A stretch of 64,000 nt of DNA from Aphelocoma coerulescens (Eukaryota; Chordata; Aves; Passeriformes; Corvidae), in NCBI RefSeq assembly GCF_041296385.1, contig NW_027183525.1, positions 248,001 through 312,000 of the forward strand, in the 5' to 3' direction. Of the stretch, positions 1-8,299 are shown piece after piece (within the stretch, counting starts at the first letter, position 1; each line of letters opens with the position of its first letter). A program made the position numbers and the translations under genes. A model generated the notes under the pieces. It was not told the origin of the DNA. It searched no databases and worked only from the letters and a program-made list of their open reading frames with translations.

Positions 1-690
1 AGCGGGAATGCAAAGGCCAAGCTGGTGAGCCTTTTGTCCTGGTGCCTTTAGTGTGTGAGCAGTCCCTGGTGCCGTTGTCTTTGGATCCTGAGTGTGGGAG
101 AGGCAAGGCTTAGGATGGTGCGTAGAGCTGAGAAGGAAAGTGCCGAGAGCAGCGTGTGTGCTGCTGCTTTGAGGGGTGCAGTTGAAGTTGTAGGCAGCAA
201 GAGCTTTCTCAGCTGGCCCTTTTGTGAGCTCTGCTTTTGCCAGATGACTTCCATCTTACCCTCTTACCATCTTAGCCTCTCATTTTTGCATATCCCAAAC
301 CCCCTTCCAAACATCCAGCAGCTGCTTGTAAAGAAGAAGTCCTAGAACAAAAAGCCAGTGCTGCCTTTCATAGCCCCTTTGCTGTCTATGAAGTAGAGGA
401 AAGAAGCTAGTGAGACGCACTTTCTTTCTCAACTCCATAGAGCGCATCCTTCTCTCAAGGTGGCAGAGTCCTTGGCGGAAGTGAAGCATCTGCAGCTGCA
501 GTTCAGACTGAGAGATGTGCCAGGACAGGAAACATTTGCTGACCTTCCCTGTTCCCTGTGCAACATGATTCTCGCATCCCAGTCACTTTCACATACCTTC
601 GGTATCCCTGAGTCCAAGCAGCTAAAGCTCACAGAGACAGAAGTGTCAGGAAGGAAAACGTTCCAAAAGCACCCCCTTCTCTTATCAGCG

Positions 691-696
691 TATAAA
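691..696 (+). promoter_or_regulatory. TATA-like box repeated in every unit
   Basis: TATAAA followed by TTGTGCAC lies at offset 691 and is present in every unit, always in the same place. It could be a core promoter for a plus-strand transcript, but no initiator or downstream gene was recognised and such six-base matches are common by chance. Confidence 0.2.
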
Positions 697-1053
697 TTGT
701 GCACAACAGGCTGCGGCACCGAACCTTCCTTCTCAGATAGACATGCCATCACACTTTTCACTCTTGCAGCTCGGTTGAAAAGCTCCAGCAGCTGCTCCCG
801 CAATAGCAAAAGGTTCTAGAAGTGAAAGCCAGTTTGGGGCTGCACCTTCTCCTTGCCGCATGTAAGCCACACCAAACTCCCTGATGCACTCTGTCCTCCC
901 CTTCTCAAAGGAGTAGACGGTGGCATCAGGACACACCTGTGTCCCAGCAGCTGGGTGCCCAGCTGGGAGCAGGAGCAGGGCTGGGGCTGCTCCCAAAGTT
1001 GCCCCGCCCCAATGCCAGAGCCGGACATATGCTGAGGGGGGGCTGGATCAGGC

Positions 1054-1059
1054 TTTATT
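1054..1059 (-). promoter_or_regulatory. Poly(A)-signal-like AATAAA repeated in every unit
   Basis: The plus strand reads CTTTATTG, giving AATAAA on the minus strand within GGACAATAAAGCCTGATCC. It is kept in all units, including the truncated last one (47092-47097). It would suit 3' processing of a minus-strand transcript that runs through the 75-bp repeats. Function is not shown. Confidence 0.25.
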
Positions 1060-1291
1060 GTCCAGCTGCATGCCAGGAGTGAGCACAAAATCTACCTGCA
1101 TTCTCTGCAGCATGCCATCCTGGAGCAGAGCCATTGCCAAAGGAAGCCGTGAGCCCGTGCCAAGCCAGTGCCGGAGTGGGATCCTAGCAGCACCTGTGGA
1201 AGCCGGGAGAGAGGAGCCCACCTGGAGCAGGTTCGTGCAGGATTAATCATCCCGTGGCTTCCCACCAGGGTCCTGTTGCTTCCAAAAGGCC

Positions 1292-1308
1292 CCACAGTGT
1301 CACTGTGG
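1292..1308. repeat. Perfect 8-bp-arm dyad in each unit
   Basis: CCACAGTG-T-CACTGTGG is a perfect inverted repeat with a one-base centre, found at offset 1292 and in the copies read. It falls among the diverged 37-bp monomers. It may be a protein-binding site or just the product of the GTGACAC core of the minisatellite. Confidence 0.4.
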
Positions 1309-1400
1309 CCCCTCGGTTCCACCAGGTTCCATAGCGTCACTGTGGTGCCCAGGGTTCCGTCAGCTTCGCCAGCATCCCCACGGTCTGCAGAGCTCCCCGA

Positions 1401-1700
1401 GCTTCTGTGGTGTCACAGTGGAGGCAGGGTTGCATCAGGTTCCATAGCATCAGCACGGTCTCCAGGGCTCCCAGAGGTTCTGTGGTGTCACAGTGGAGGC
1501 AGGGTTGCATCAGGTTCCATAGCATCACCACAGTCTCCAGGGCTCCCTGAGCTTCTGTGGTGTCACAGTGGAGGCAGGGTTGCATCAGGTTCCATAGCAT
1601 CAGCACGGTCTCCAGGGCTCCCAGAGGTTCTGTGGTGTCACAGAGGAGGCAGGGTTGCATCAGGTTCAATAGCATCAGCACGGTCTCCAGGGCTCCCCTG
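1401..1700. repeat. Nested 75-bp repeat, 4 copies (type example)
   Basis: Copies start at 1401, 1476, 1551 and 1626 with the motif GSTTCTGTGGTGTCACAG; a degenerate fifth start is at 1701. The same block sits 1400 bp into every complete unit, with 3 to 5 copies. Each 75-bp repeat divides into two related halves of about 37 and 38 bp, read best on the minus strand (GGAACCTGATGCAACCCTG and GAAGCTCAGGGAGCCCTGG). The period is a multiple of three, so open frames continue through on both strands without implying a protein. Confidence 0.93.
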
Positions 1701-1755
1701 AGCTTCTGTGGTGGTGTCACAGAGGAGCCAGGCTTCCTTGTAGTTCCCCAGCATC

Positions 1756-1760
1756 ACAAA
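1756..1760. repeat. Target-site duplication, left copy
   Basis: ACAAA directly before the TG of the left LTR. Uninterrupted units read CATCACAAAGGCTCTCC here, so the empty site is known exactly from the neighbours. Confidence 0.92.
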
Positions 1761-2592
1761 TGTCGAAATTGATGGCGATGATGGTGATGAGGGTGTGGGT
1801 TCGGTCGGGCCCGGCTGGAGATGGACGGCGACGAGAGATCTCTATAAGCAGGTCTTTGGAGCATGCAGTTTATTGCAGAGGGCGTGGGTACAGGGGCACT
1901 GCTTAGAGCTGCCAGCTGCAGCTCCAAGCAGGCCCAAGGTGTAAGAGAGGGAGAGAGAGTGAGCGAGAGAGCTAGAGCAAGAGGCTGAGAGCTAAGAGTG
2001 TAAAGAGCAAGAGAGACAAACTAAGAGGAGAGCTGAATTAAGAGGAAGAAGAAGAGCAAGAGAGTTACTAAGAGAGCTACTAAGAGGAGAAGAGCATTAC
2101 TAAGAGAGCTACTAAGAGAGTTACTAAGAGCGTTACTAAGAGGAGAAGAGCATTACTAAGAGGAGAGGAGTTAAGAGAGCGAGGAGCTTGTTACAATACA
2201 ATAAATCATCTTCTGTAGTGAATATTCTAATTCTCAGTAGCCAATCTAATACAAGGTACAAATCCTATAGCATTTACATACAGCCTATAAGAGTTCTTAC
2301 ATTACCATAGAGTGTTACATTTTAACTTCTAAAAACTACTCTTTGGACCCCTTCTGCTGAGCTAGTAGGGTCTGCTCTGACCCTTGGACCTGTCTGCAAG
2401 CAGAGGGTATTGTTCAATCAAGAGGGGATTACCTTCAGCCGGCTATACCATTGTTTTCCAGTTGTTCAGTAACTAAGACTCTATATCTCAAAGATGGCCT
2501 TCATTTCGATGTCGCTCACAGTTTTCATATTCCCAGAATCTTTTGTTAGGCAATCATATTTATAAGGCTTTCCTGTTTCATCTTCCCCAACA
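1761..2592 (-). repeat. 3' LTR of the provirus (832 bp)
   Basis: It begins TGTCGAAATT and ends CCCCAACA on the plus strand, so on the coding strand it starts TGTTGGGG and ends TTTCGACA. The first ~110 coding-strand bases still encode the end of env. A purine-rich block (about 1925-2190, plus strand) consists of short repeats of the CTAAGAGAG type. An AATAAA signal (plus-strand TTTATT) is at 1869-1874. I could not place a TATA box or the R boundaries firmly. Confidence 0.95.
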
Positions 2593-3839
2593 TCTCCCCC
2601 GTTCTGATGAACAACTAAGATATTAGATACAGTCCTACTCGTTATTTTTTGCACACACTGAAGCATACAAGGTACTGCTACTAAAACTATAATTATTACT
2701 ACTAGAATAATCAAGCCTATTTTACAGAGTTCCCTTAGCCAAGGTGCAAAGCTCCAATCATCAAACAAACTGTCCAGCCAAGACGGGTCATCTGTTCTAA
2801 TTTGGTTAGCTAGATCCTTTAGGTTTTGTAGCTGTTTGTGAATGGAAACAGAATGATCGGATAAGTTCATACAGCATAATCCTTCAAAATCTTCACAGCC
2901 GTGCCCATGTGCTAATAAAAGATAATCAACGGCAGCTCTATTTTGTAAAGTGGCATGTCTGACTGCCTCTTCATCGGTTAACAGATCACTGATCATAGTA
3001 GAGGTGGCATTTACCTCCTTGCTGAGCCAACATCCCAACTTGTTTAACTGTTTTAAAGCAATTGAGGAGCTTAACTGAGGTAGAAAAATGCTTGCAACAA
3101 TTGATTTTCCAGAGTTCCAAGGGTGGAAGTCACTATCACAGTCACTATCGTACTGATGTCCCCAGGAAGATCTGATCTTTCTGCTTTTCTTTTTGATTAC
3201 CTCTTTGACACTGGGAGCAATAATTGTAAGTTGTCCCAGAGCACAAGGGCCACCATCTATTTTTGAAGGTATACCTTGCCAGGCCCTGTCTCCACAGATG
3301 AGCCAAATTCCTCTGGGGAATCGAATAGGAAGTTTGCTAAAACGATCTGCATGAGGTTCGTCATATATAAGAAGCTTAACTTGACTACACCAAGAAGTTA
3401 CATTGCTATAAGCTGGGTGATATGGGGTAACATTTAAATGGGGACCGTTTTCTCCTTGAAAGTGAAAGAAATAGCAGGTATCCATAGTTAACGAACCTAG
3501 GATTTCTAGCTCTTGAAGGTCAGATTTATCAATTTTAGAATTATCAATATAAGTTTGGTGTCTATGGCTGGGAGTTGGAGATACATGATGATCGTCATAT
3601 GGCCAATACTTATCAAGAGTAATATTATCAAAACCTTCTGGAAGAGGTACTCCAACTAAACAGGTTGAAAAAGGTTTGTCAGGGCTTGTGTCAGATAGAC
3701 AGATGGTATCGGAGCCTGCGGATTTGGCTAAAGCAACCCAGACATTTGTCTTTGGTTGATTCACAGGTAAAGCTTCACTACAAAAACTAAAACAAAAGAA
3801 TAAAAGCAACATGCACGCGCGCAAATGAGAAAACTCCAT
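2481..3839 (-). CDS. env: Retroviral envelope, alpharetrovirus-like, uninterrupted frame
   Basis: A 452-codon frame from the first ATG (3837-3839); a GTG ten codons upstream is in phase but an ATG start is preferred. A hydrophobic signal peptide occupies residues 1-22. The surface part is short (~220 residues) with five N-glycosylation sequons in the whole protein. A basic stretch near 216-223 ends RKIR, a minimal furin-type R-X-X-R. In the transmembrane part, two cysteines (about 234 and 270) flank a hydrophobic internal fusion-peptide region as in avian alpharetroviruses. Next come the LQNRAAVDYLLLAHGHGC region and a CX6CC motif (315-323), then a membrane helix at about 373-395 and a ~50-residue tail. 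The last ~36 codons lie inside the 3' LTR. The frame opens 24 bases after the gag-pol stop, in the same phase. Expression would need splicing from the leader. Being open does not prove it is functional. Confidence 0.9.
   Translation of the reverse strand: MEFSHLRACMLLLFFCFSFCSEALPVNQPKTNVWVALAKSAGSDTICLSDTSPDKPFSTCLVGVPLPEGFDNITLDKYWPYDDHHVSPTPSHRHQTYIDNSKIDKSDLQELEILGSLTMDTCYFFHFQGENGPHLNVTPYHPAYSNVTSWCSQVKLLIYDEPHADRFSKLPIRFPRGIWLICGDRAWQGIPSKIDGGPCALGQLTIIAPSVKEVIKKKSRKIRSSWGHQYDSDCDSDFHPWNSGKSIVASIFLPQLSSSIALKQLNKLGCWLSKEVNATSTMISDLLTDEEAVRHATLQNRAAVDYLLLAHGHGCEDFEGLCCMNLSDHSVSIHKQLQNLKDLANQIRTDDPSWLDSLFDDWSFAPWLRELCKIGLIILVVIIIVLVAVPCMLQCVQKITSRTVSNILVVHQNGGDVGEDETGKPYKYDCLTKDSGNMKTVSDIEMKAIFEI
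2593..2600 (-). promoter_or_regulatory. Polypurine tract
   Basis: The coding strand reads GGGGGAGA immediately before the 3' LTR start (TGTTGGGG). It lies inside the env coding frame because env runs into the LTR. Confidence 0.75.
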
Positions 3840-3893
3840 TCTTTTCTTGAGCTGTTTTTGGCAGATCACTTTCTTCTGGTGATTCTGCGCAGT

Positions 3894-5045
3894 TCAGGTC
3901 TGGGTGCTTGCTTCCTGGCTTCCACTTGCAGAGTCACTGGCTGGTGTGGTGGCATCAGCAGGCTTTGATGCGAGGTATGGCTTCACGTTTTTTGCTGGAA
4001 CCCACTTGATTCCTTCACCTGTGGAAACACATGCAAACCCCTTCCCCCACATTATAAGATTGTATGGTCCTTCTATTTTTCCTGAGTCTAGATTTTTAAT
4101 CAAAACTGGGGGGCGCTCTTTCAGTTTTGCTTTTTTGTTGTTCAAAAAATGTCTATAAATGGGGGGATCAGGCTCTTCTGCAGAGCTATTCAAAAAATTG
4201 TAAACATACAAAGCCTTGTTCAACCTCCTTTGAGGTGTATCCTGGACTTCTCCCCCTCTCTGTTGATCTAAAATGCGTTTTAGGGTTTGATGTGTTCTTT
4301 TTAGGGTACTTTTTAGCAGTTGTTTAAGATACGGTGAGCAAATACCACTATCTCTTACAGCCCTTCTTAGTTCTTTAATTTCGTGAGTGGGGATGGGAAC
4401 CCACGTTTTGGGACTGTCAGGCTGTTGGCTAGCTATCACAGGCTTAGCTAATAGACTTTCATCTTTACAGCTTTGGAGTCTTATTTCATGCCAATCTGTT
4501 AATTGAGAATAATCTGAGCACTTTGGAGGATTTTTTGATTCAGAAAGTAGCGCTAACAAACTCTCAGAACTCGTTTTCTCCTTATGGGTTGCAAGATCCC
4601 AGCCGCTCGCTGGCGGGACTCTGGGGCTCACTGCAAACAAATCTGGCTGCTTTTCAGGGTTTCCTGGTGTTAGATTTAAAGCATCAGCTCGGGCAGAGCG
4701 GCTCTCCGTCTTCCCTGCCACTGGAGCTGCACCACTGCCCTCCGTTCCCCCCCTGTTTGCGGCTTGTGAGGCGAGGCTGAGCTGCGCGGAGGGATGTTGC
4801 TGGGCGGCGGTAGCCGAGGGATACAGCTGTGCGGTGCCGGAGGGCCCCGGCGGGGGCGGCGATGGCACTGCCGATCTCCGCGGTGGCGGGCGAGGAGGCG
4901 GGGGGGCCGCGAGCAACCGGCTCCGCGGCAGCGGGCGAGGGGGTGCGGGTGGCTCTATTGAAGGCGAGGTGAAAGCCGTGGGGGGCGGTGGCGGAGCTAG
5001 TTCCGTGAGCAGTGCTGTGGTTGGAGAAGTGTGAGCGTGCGTGGG
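3894..5045 (-). pseudogene. gag-pol remnant: capsid start joined in frame to integrase C-terminus
   Basis: The frame continues in the gag phase after the TAA at 5046-5048 and runs to a TGA at 3894-3896. It has no ATG near its start, so it would need readthrough or is not made. The first ~60 codons continue the Pro-rich tract. Next comes a linker, then the beginning of capsid (around 4330-4420, with SPKTWVPIPTHEIKELR). Near 4305 this passes directly into the end of a retroviral integrase: a THQTLKRIL helix, PPIYRHFL, then the GPY/F module with GPYNLIMWGKGFACVST and VPAKNVKP. The rest of capsid, nucleocapsid, protease, reverse transcriptase, RNase H and the integrase catalytic core are absent. 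The join keeps phase. The integrase end resembles betaretroviruses/ERVK. Confidence 0.85.
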
Positions 5046-6410
5046 TTACGCCATCAGGTCAACGTGGCGGACTGTGATGGCCGCTGTCTGTGTGTCGGGG
5101 AGAGCGGGAGGTGGCAGGGCTGTCCCGTCGGCAGGAGACGATCCCGGGGCTGCGGGAGGCGGGAGGGCCGGCGTGGAGGCGGCGGGAGTATGTTGCGGTG
5201 GGGCCATGGCGAACGGTGGGCCAGTCGGCGGCTGGACCGCGGCGTGCTGCCGCTGGGAGTTTGCAGGCTGGGCTGGTGTGGCTGCCGGCGCGGCGGTGCC
5301 AGGAGACGGGGCTGGAGCAGCGGCAGGCACGGGAGAGGCAGCAGCCATCTGTGTAGGCGCTGCAGCGCCGGCACCAGGTGGCTGGCGGGGCTGGGGCGCT
5401 CCGTGTCCCACGGACGCGGACGGGACGTTGACCACCACCGGCGCCGTGTCGGTGGCGGCGAGGGGGACCTGGGGGGCTGGAAGAAGGGTCGCCGCCTGGC
5501 TTTGCGGGGGGCCGGCTATGATGGTGGCTACAGCCATAACAGGCGCGGCTAGGGGAGCGGTAGGACCCGTAGGTGGCTGGGGAGCAGCCGCTGGCCCCGC
5601 GGGGCTATCGGCGGGGGGCGGGGCCGCGAAGGCGCTGGCGGACGGGGTGGGAGGAGCGAGGGACGGGGCCGCGAAGACGCTGGAGCCGAGGGCGGGGACC
5701 GCGGGAGCCGGGGCAGCAGGGAGGAACGGGATGGGGGGGGCGGGGATGGGGGGAGCGGTGGAGGGGGTCGTAGGGTCCGGTGGGACAGGGGTGACGGCTG
5801 CCAGGACAGCGGGGGCGGGGGGCGGGGCGGCACGAGTCAGTCGGACCGCGGCTACCGGAGCCGCGAGAGGCGGGACAGCAGGGACTAACGGGACCGTGGG
5901 GGTGGAGATGACGGGGGCGGTGGGGGGGGCGGTGGAGTCCGGTGGGGCAGGGGTGACCGGTGCAGGGACCGCGGGGGGGTGGGGCGGGGCGGCACGAGAC
6001 AGCTGGACCGCGGGTACCGGAGCCGTGAGGTCCGGCGGCGGGGCGGGGGCCGTGCCCGGTTGCAGGCTCGCGGCGGCAAGGGGCGGGCTCGCAGCAGGAG
6101 CGGGACCCGGCGAGGTGGCTGCTGCGGGCGGCGCCTTCACAGCAAACAGCTCCACGAGCGCTCTGCAAGCCGGGACCAGCTCCGCGGCAGCCCAATCCCG
6201 GCGGGAGATATTATTAAAGAGTTTAACCCGAACTGTGTCCCAGAAGTCTCTTGTAAAGACGGCTGAACGGTCAGCATTTGGGAAATTAATCAGAGTCCAT
6301 TCTAAGAGGTTTTTTAGCTCCTGTTTAGGTAATTGACTTGGACCGGAGCTTAGTAAGTACTTAAGTTGTTTATAGAGATGTCTGTCATGGGCAGAGTGAG
6401 TTTGTCCCAT
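5046..6410 (-). pseudogene. gag: gag, 5' part: matrix plus long Pro/Ala-rich tract, ending at an in-frame TAA
   Basis: A 454-codon frame starting with ATG at 6408-6410. It begins MGQ, giving a Gly2 myristoylation signal as expected for a retroviral matrix. Residues 1-95 form a betaretrovirus-like matrix (a run of short helices with LKYLL, LKNLLEW and DFWDTVRVKL). From about 95 to the end the protein is almost all Pro, Ala, Thr and Val; a 54-residue module occurs twice there (162-bp direct repeat, ggcacgag at 5829 and 5991). No capsid or zinc knuckle is present in this part. The frame ends in TAA at 5046-5048, but the same phase is open on both sides, so the stop looks like a point interruption of a longer gag. 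Matrix function in membrane targeting is known for the family; whether this protein assembles is doubtful. Confidence 0.85.
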
Positions 6411-6534
6411 TATTGACCAGTATGATACTCACCTAGATGTCGCAGGGGGCAGGGTCCTTAATCAGAAGTCCGTCGTGGGGGGCTGGCCAGGCTCTCCACA
6501 CGGCGCTCAGGACGCTGCTGTCGGGTCCCTCCTC

Positions 6535-6945
6535 AGAGCTCCGGTTTCAGGCGTCGCTTGGCAACGGCTTTCCGTGCTCGGGACCTCGCAGGTGTCTCCA
6601 CTCAGAGCTCCAGCGCGGGCGGTGCTGAGCAATACCCGCCTGTGCTCGGGCGCGCGGCTGGATCCCTCCTAAGAGCTCCGGTCTGCACTGCTTAGCAGCG
6701 TGTCCGTGCTCGAGGGGTACCACGGCAAACTTCCTCAAAGAGCTCCAGGTAACCGCTGCGCAGCAGTGGCCGTCTGTGCTCGAGGACTGCCAGGCAATTT
6801 CCTCCCTCCGAGAGCTCCAGGTAATTGCTACGAAGTAACGGCTCCCCGTGCTCGAGGGCTGCCTCAGCAGAGTTATAGAGCTCCGGCTTTTACGCTGCGC
6901 AGCAACGGTATGCCGTGCTCACGACACGTTCCAGGTGGCTATAAC
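6535..6945 (-). repeat. Six ~68-bp imperfect repeats in the proviral leader
   Basis: The motif AGAGCTCC recurs at 6535, 6604, 6672, 6739, 6811 and 6877, spaced 66-72 bp. Most copies also share a GCTGCGCAGCAACGG-like core and CGTGCTCGAGG. GAGCTC and GCTGCGCAGC are palindromic, so each unit of the RNA leader could form a hairpin. The block lies between the primer site and gag, where packaging and translation signals usually sit. Confidence 0.8.
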
Positions 6946-7009
6946 TGGTCTTTTGGTTACCGTCCATGGCGAAGTCTCTCACAGGTGGAAGAAGCTGAAT
7001 CAGGCCTTC

Positions 7010-7027
7010 ACTCACGTTTGGGCGCCA
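7010..7027 (-). promoter_or_regulatory. Primer binding site, tRNA-Lys-like
   Basis: Three bases inside the 5' LTR the coding strand reads TGGCGCCCAAACGTGAGT. TGGCGCCC with AACGTG fits the tRNA-Lys sites of betaretroviruses and ERVK elements, with one extra A. Alpharetroviruses normally use tRNA-Trp, so this supports a betaretroviral-type backbone. Confidence 0.75.
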
Positions 7028-7030
7028 GTT

Positions 7031-7861
7031 TGTCGAAATTGATGGCGATGATGGTGATGAGGGTGTGGGTTCGGTCGGGCCGGCTGGAGATGGACGGCGA
7101 CGAGAGATCTCTATAAGCAGGTCTTTGGAGCATGCAGTTTATTGCAGAGGGCGTGGGTACAGGGGCACTGCTTAGAGCTGCCAGCTGCAGCTCCAAGCAG
7201 GCCCAAGGTGTAAGAGAGGGAGAGAGAGTGAGCGAGAGAGCTAGAGCAAGAGGCTGAGAGCTAAGAGTGTAAAGAGCAAGAGAGACAAACTAAGAGGAGA
7301 GCTGAATTAAGAGGAAGAAGAAGAGCAAGAGAGTTACTAAGAGAGCTACTAAGAGGAGAAGAGCATTACTAAGAGAGCTACTAAGAGAGTTACTAAGAGC
7401 GTTACTAAGAGGAGAAGAGCATTACTAAGAGGAGAGGAGTTAAGAGAGCGAGGAGCTTGTTACAATACAATAAATCATCTTCTGTAGTGAATATTCTAAT
7501 TCTCAGTAGCCAATCTAATACAAGGTACAAATCCTATAGCATTTACATACAGCCTATAAGAGTTCTTACATTACCATAGAGTGTTACATTTTAACTTCTA
7601 AAAACTACTCTTTGGACCCCTTCTGCTGAGCTAGTAGGGTCTGCTCTGACCCTTGGACCTGTCTGCAAGCAGAGGGTATTGTTCAATCAAGAGGGGATTA
7701 CCTTCAGCCGGCTATACCATTGTTTTCCAGTTGTTCAGTAACTAAGACTCTATATCTCAAAGATGGCCTTCATTTCGATGTCGCTCACAGTTTTCATATT
7801 CCCAGAATCTTTTGTTAGGCAATCATATTTATAAGGCTTTCCTGTTTCATCTTCCCCAACA
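7031..7861 (-). repeat. 5' LTR of the provirus (831 bp)
   Basis: Identical to the other LTR by eye except for one C missing in the CCC run near 7080. An AATAAA signal (plus-strand TTTATT) is at 7138-7143. Because U3 carries env-tail sequence, this copy also holds a silent duplicate of the env C-terminal codons. Confidence 0.95.
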
Positions 7862-7866
7862 ACAAA
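7862..7866. repeat. Target-site duplication, right copy
   Basis: ACAAA directly after the CA that ends the right LTR, followed by GGCTCTCC, where the macrosatellite unit resumes. Confidence 0.92.
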
Positions 7867-8299
7867 GGCTCTCCTGGGAGCCACGGGTCACAAAGCACCG
7901 TGGGCTCTGTGCAGCCCCGCTGTGTCACAATGGCCGCTGGCTTCCACGAGCCCCCGCAGTGTCCCAGTGGGCCCCGTGGCTTTAGGAGTGGGTGGCTGGG
8001 AGTTGGTGCCAGCGGCTGGGGGAGCAGCAGCAGGGACTGTGTGTGGACAGTGCCATGGCCACTTGTGTGGCCACTGGTGTCTCTGTGCCAGGCACAGCCG
8101 TGGTGTGTAACACCGGTTCTGGGTCCTTTGGCTGTGCAGGTGGCAGTCACGGCCTGGAGCAGGGCTGCTCCCGGGGGACAGCCTGGGGCAGGAGGCTGCT
8201 GGAGATTCATTCCCCACACTCCTTGTCATGAGGTGCTCAGAGTGATTGGAAAGGCTGTTGGCAGCAGGCAGTTCTCTGGGTTCAAGCTGTGGAGCTGTC

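Larger units (their letters stand above)
1761..7861 (-). mobile_element. Young, internally deleted endogenous retrovirus with mosaic ancestry
   Basis: A 6101-bp provirus on the minus strand. Its LTRs are 1761-2592 (3' LTR) and 7031-7861 (5' LTR); both begin TG and end CA and are flanked by the 5-bp duplication ACAAA. In transcription order it holds the 5' LTR, a tRNA-Lys-like primer site, a repetitive leader, gag with a Pro/Ala-rich tract, a gag-pol deletion junction, env, a polypurine tract and the 3' LTR. The protease, reverse transcriptase and RNase H regions and most of capsid and integrase are missing, so it cannot replicate on its own. The LTRs differ by one base in a C run (CCC against CC near 1810), apparently nothing else, so insertion is recent. 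Matrix, primer site and integrase C-terminus look betaretroviral (ERVK-like); env looks alpharetroviral. No other unit carries the insertion. Confidence 0.95.
1..8299. repeat. Array unit 1, split by a provirus
   Basis: The unit is 2193 bp once the provirus and one copy of the target duplication are removed. Four 75-bp repeats lie at 1401-1700. It carries private differences from later units: GTATAAATT instead of ATATAAATT near 690, CAGCTGGGAGC instead of CAGCCGGGAGC near 962, and GGTTCTGGG near 8114. The rest of the unit resumes at 7862. Confidence 0.95.

Noticed and set aside
460..819. 119-codon plus-strand frame kept in every unit
   Set aside because: It overlaps a 126-codon frame on the other strand, has no recognised domain, and is kept only because the units are recent copies.
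1401..1700. Regular repeats that could be taken for a CRISPR array
   Set aside because: The 75-bp units are continuous repeats without unique spacers, in a vertebrate-type genome, with no cas genes.
3837..3869. Earlier env start at a GTG ten codons upstream
   Set aside because: Eukaryotic and retroviral env normally start at ATG; the ATG at 3837-3839 is followed directly by a good signal peptide.
4914..4916. Start codon for the capsid-integrase remnant
   Set aside because: The triplet is TTG and the phase is open upstream to the TAA at 5046, so this is a continuation of gag and not a separate gene.
5041..6336. A 431-codon Gly/Ala-rich open frame on the plus strand
   Set aside because: It is the antisense shadow of the Pro/Ala-rich part of gag; GC-rich codons on one strand leave the other strand free of stops.
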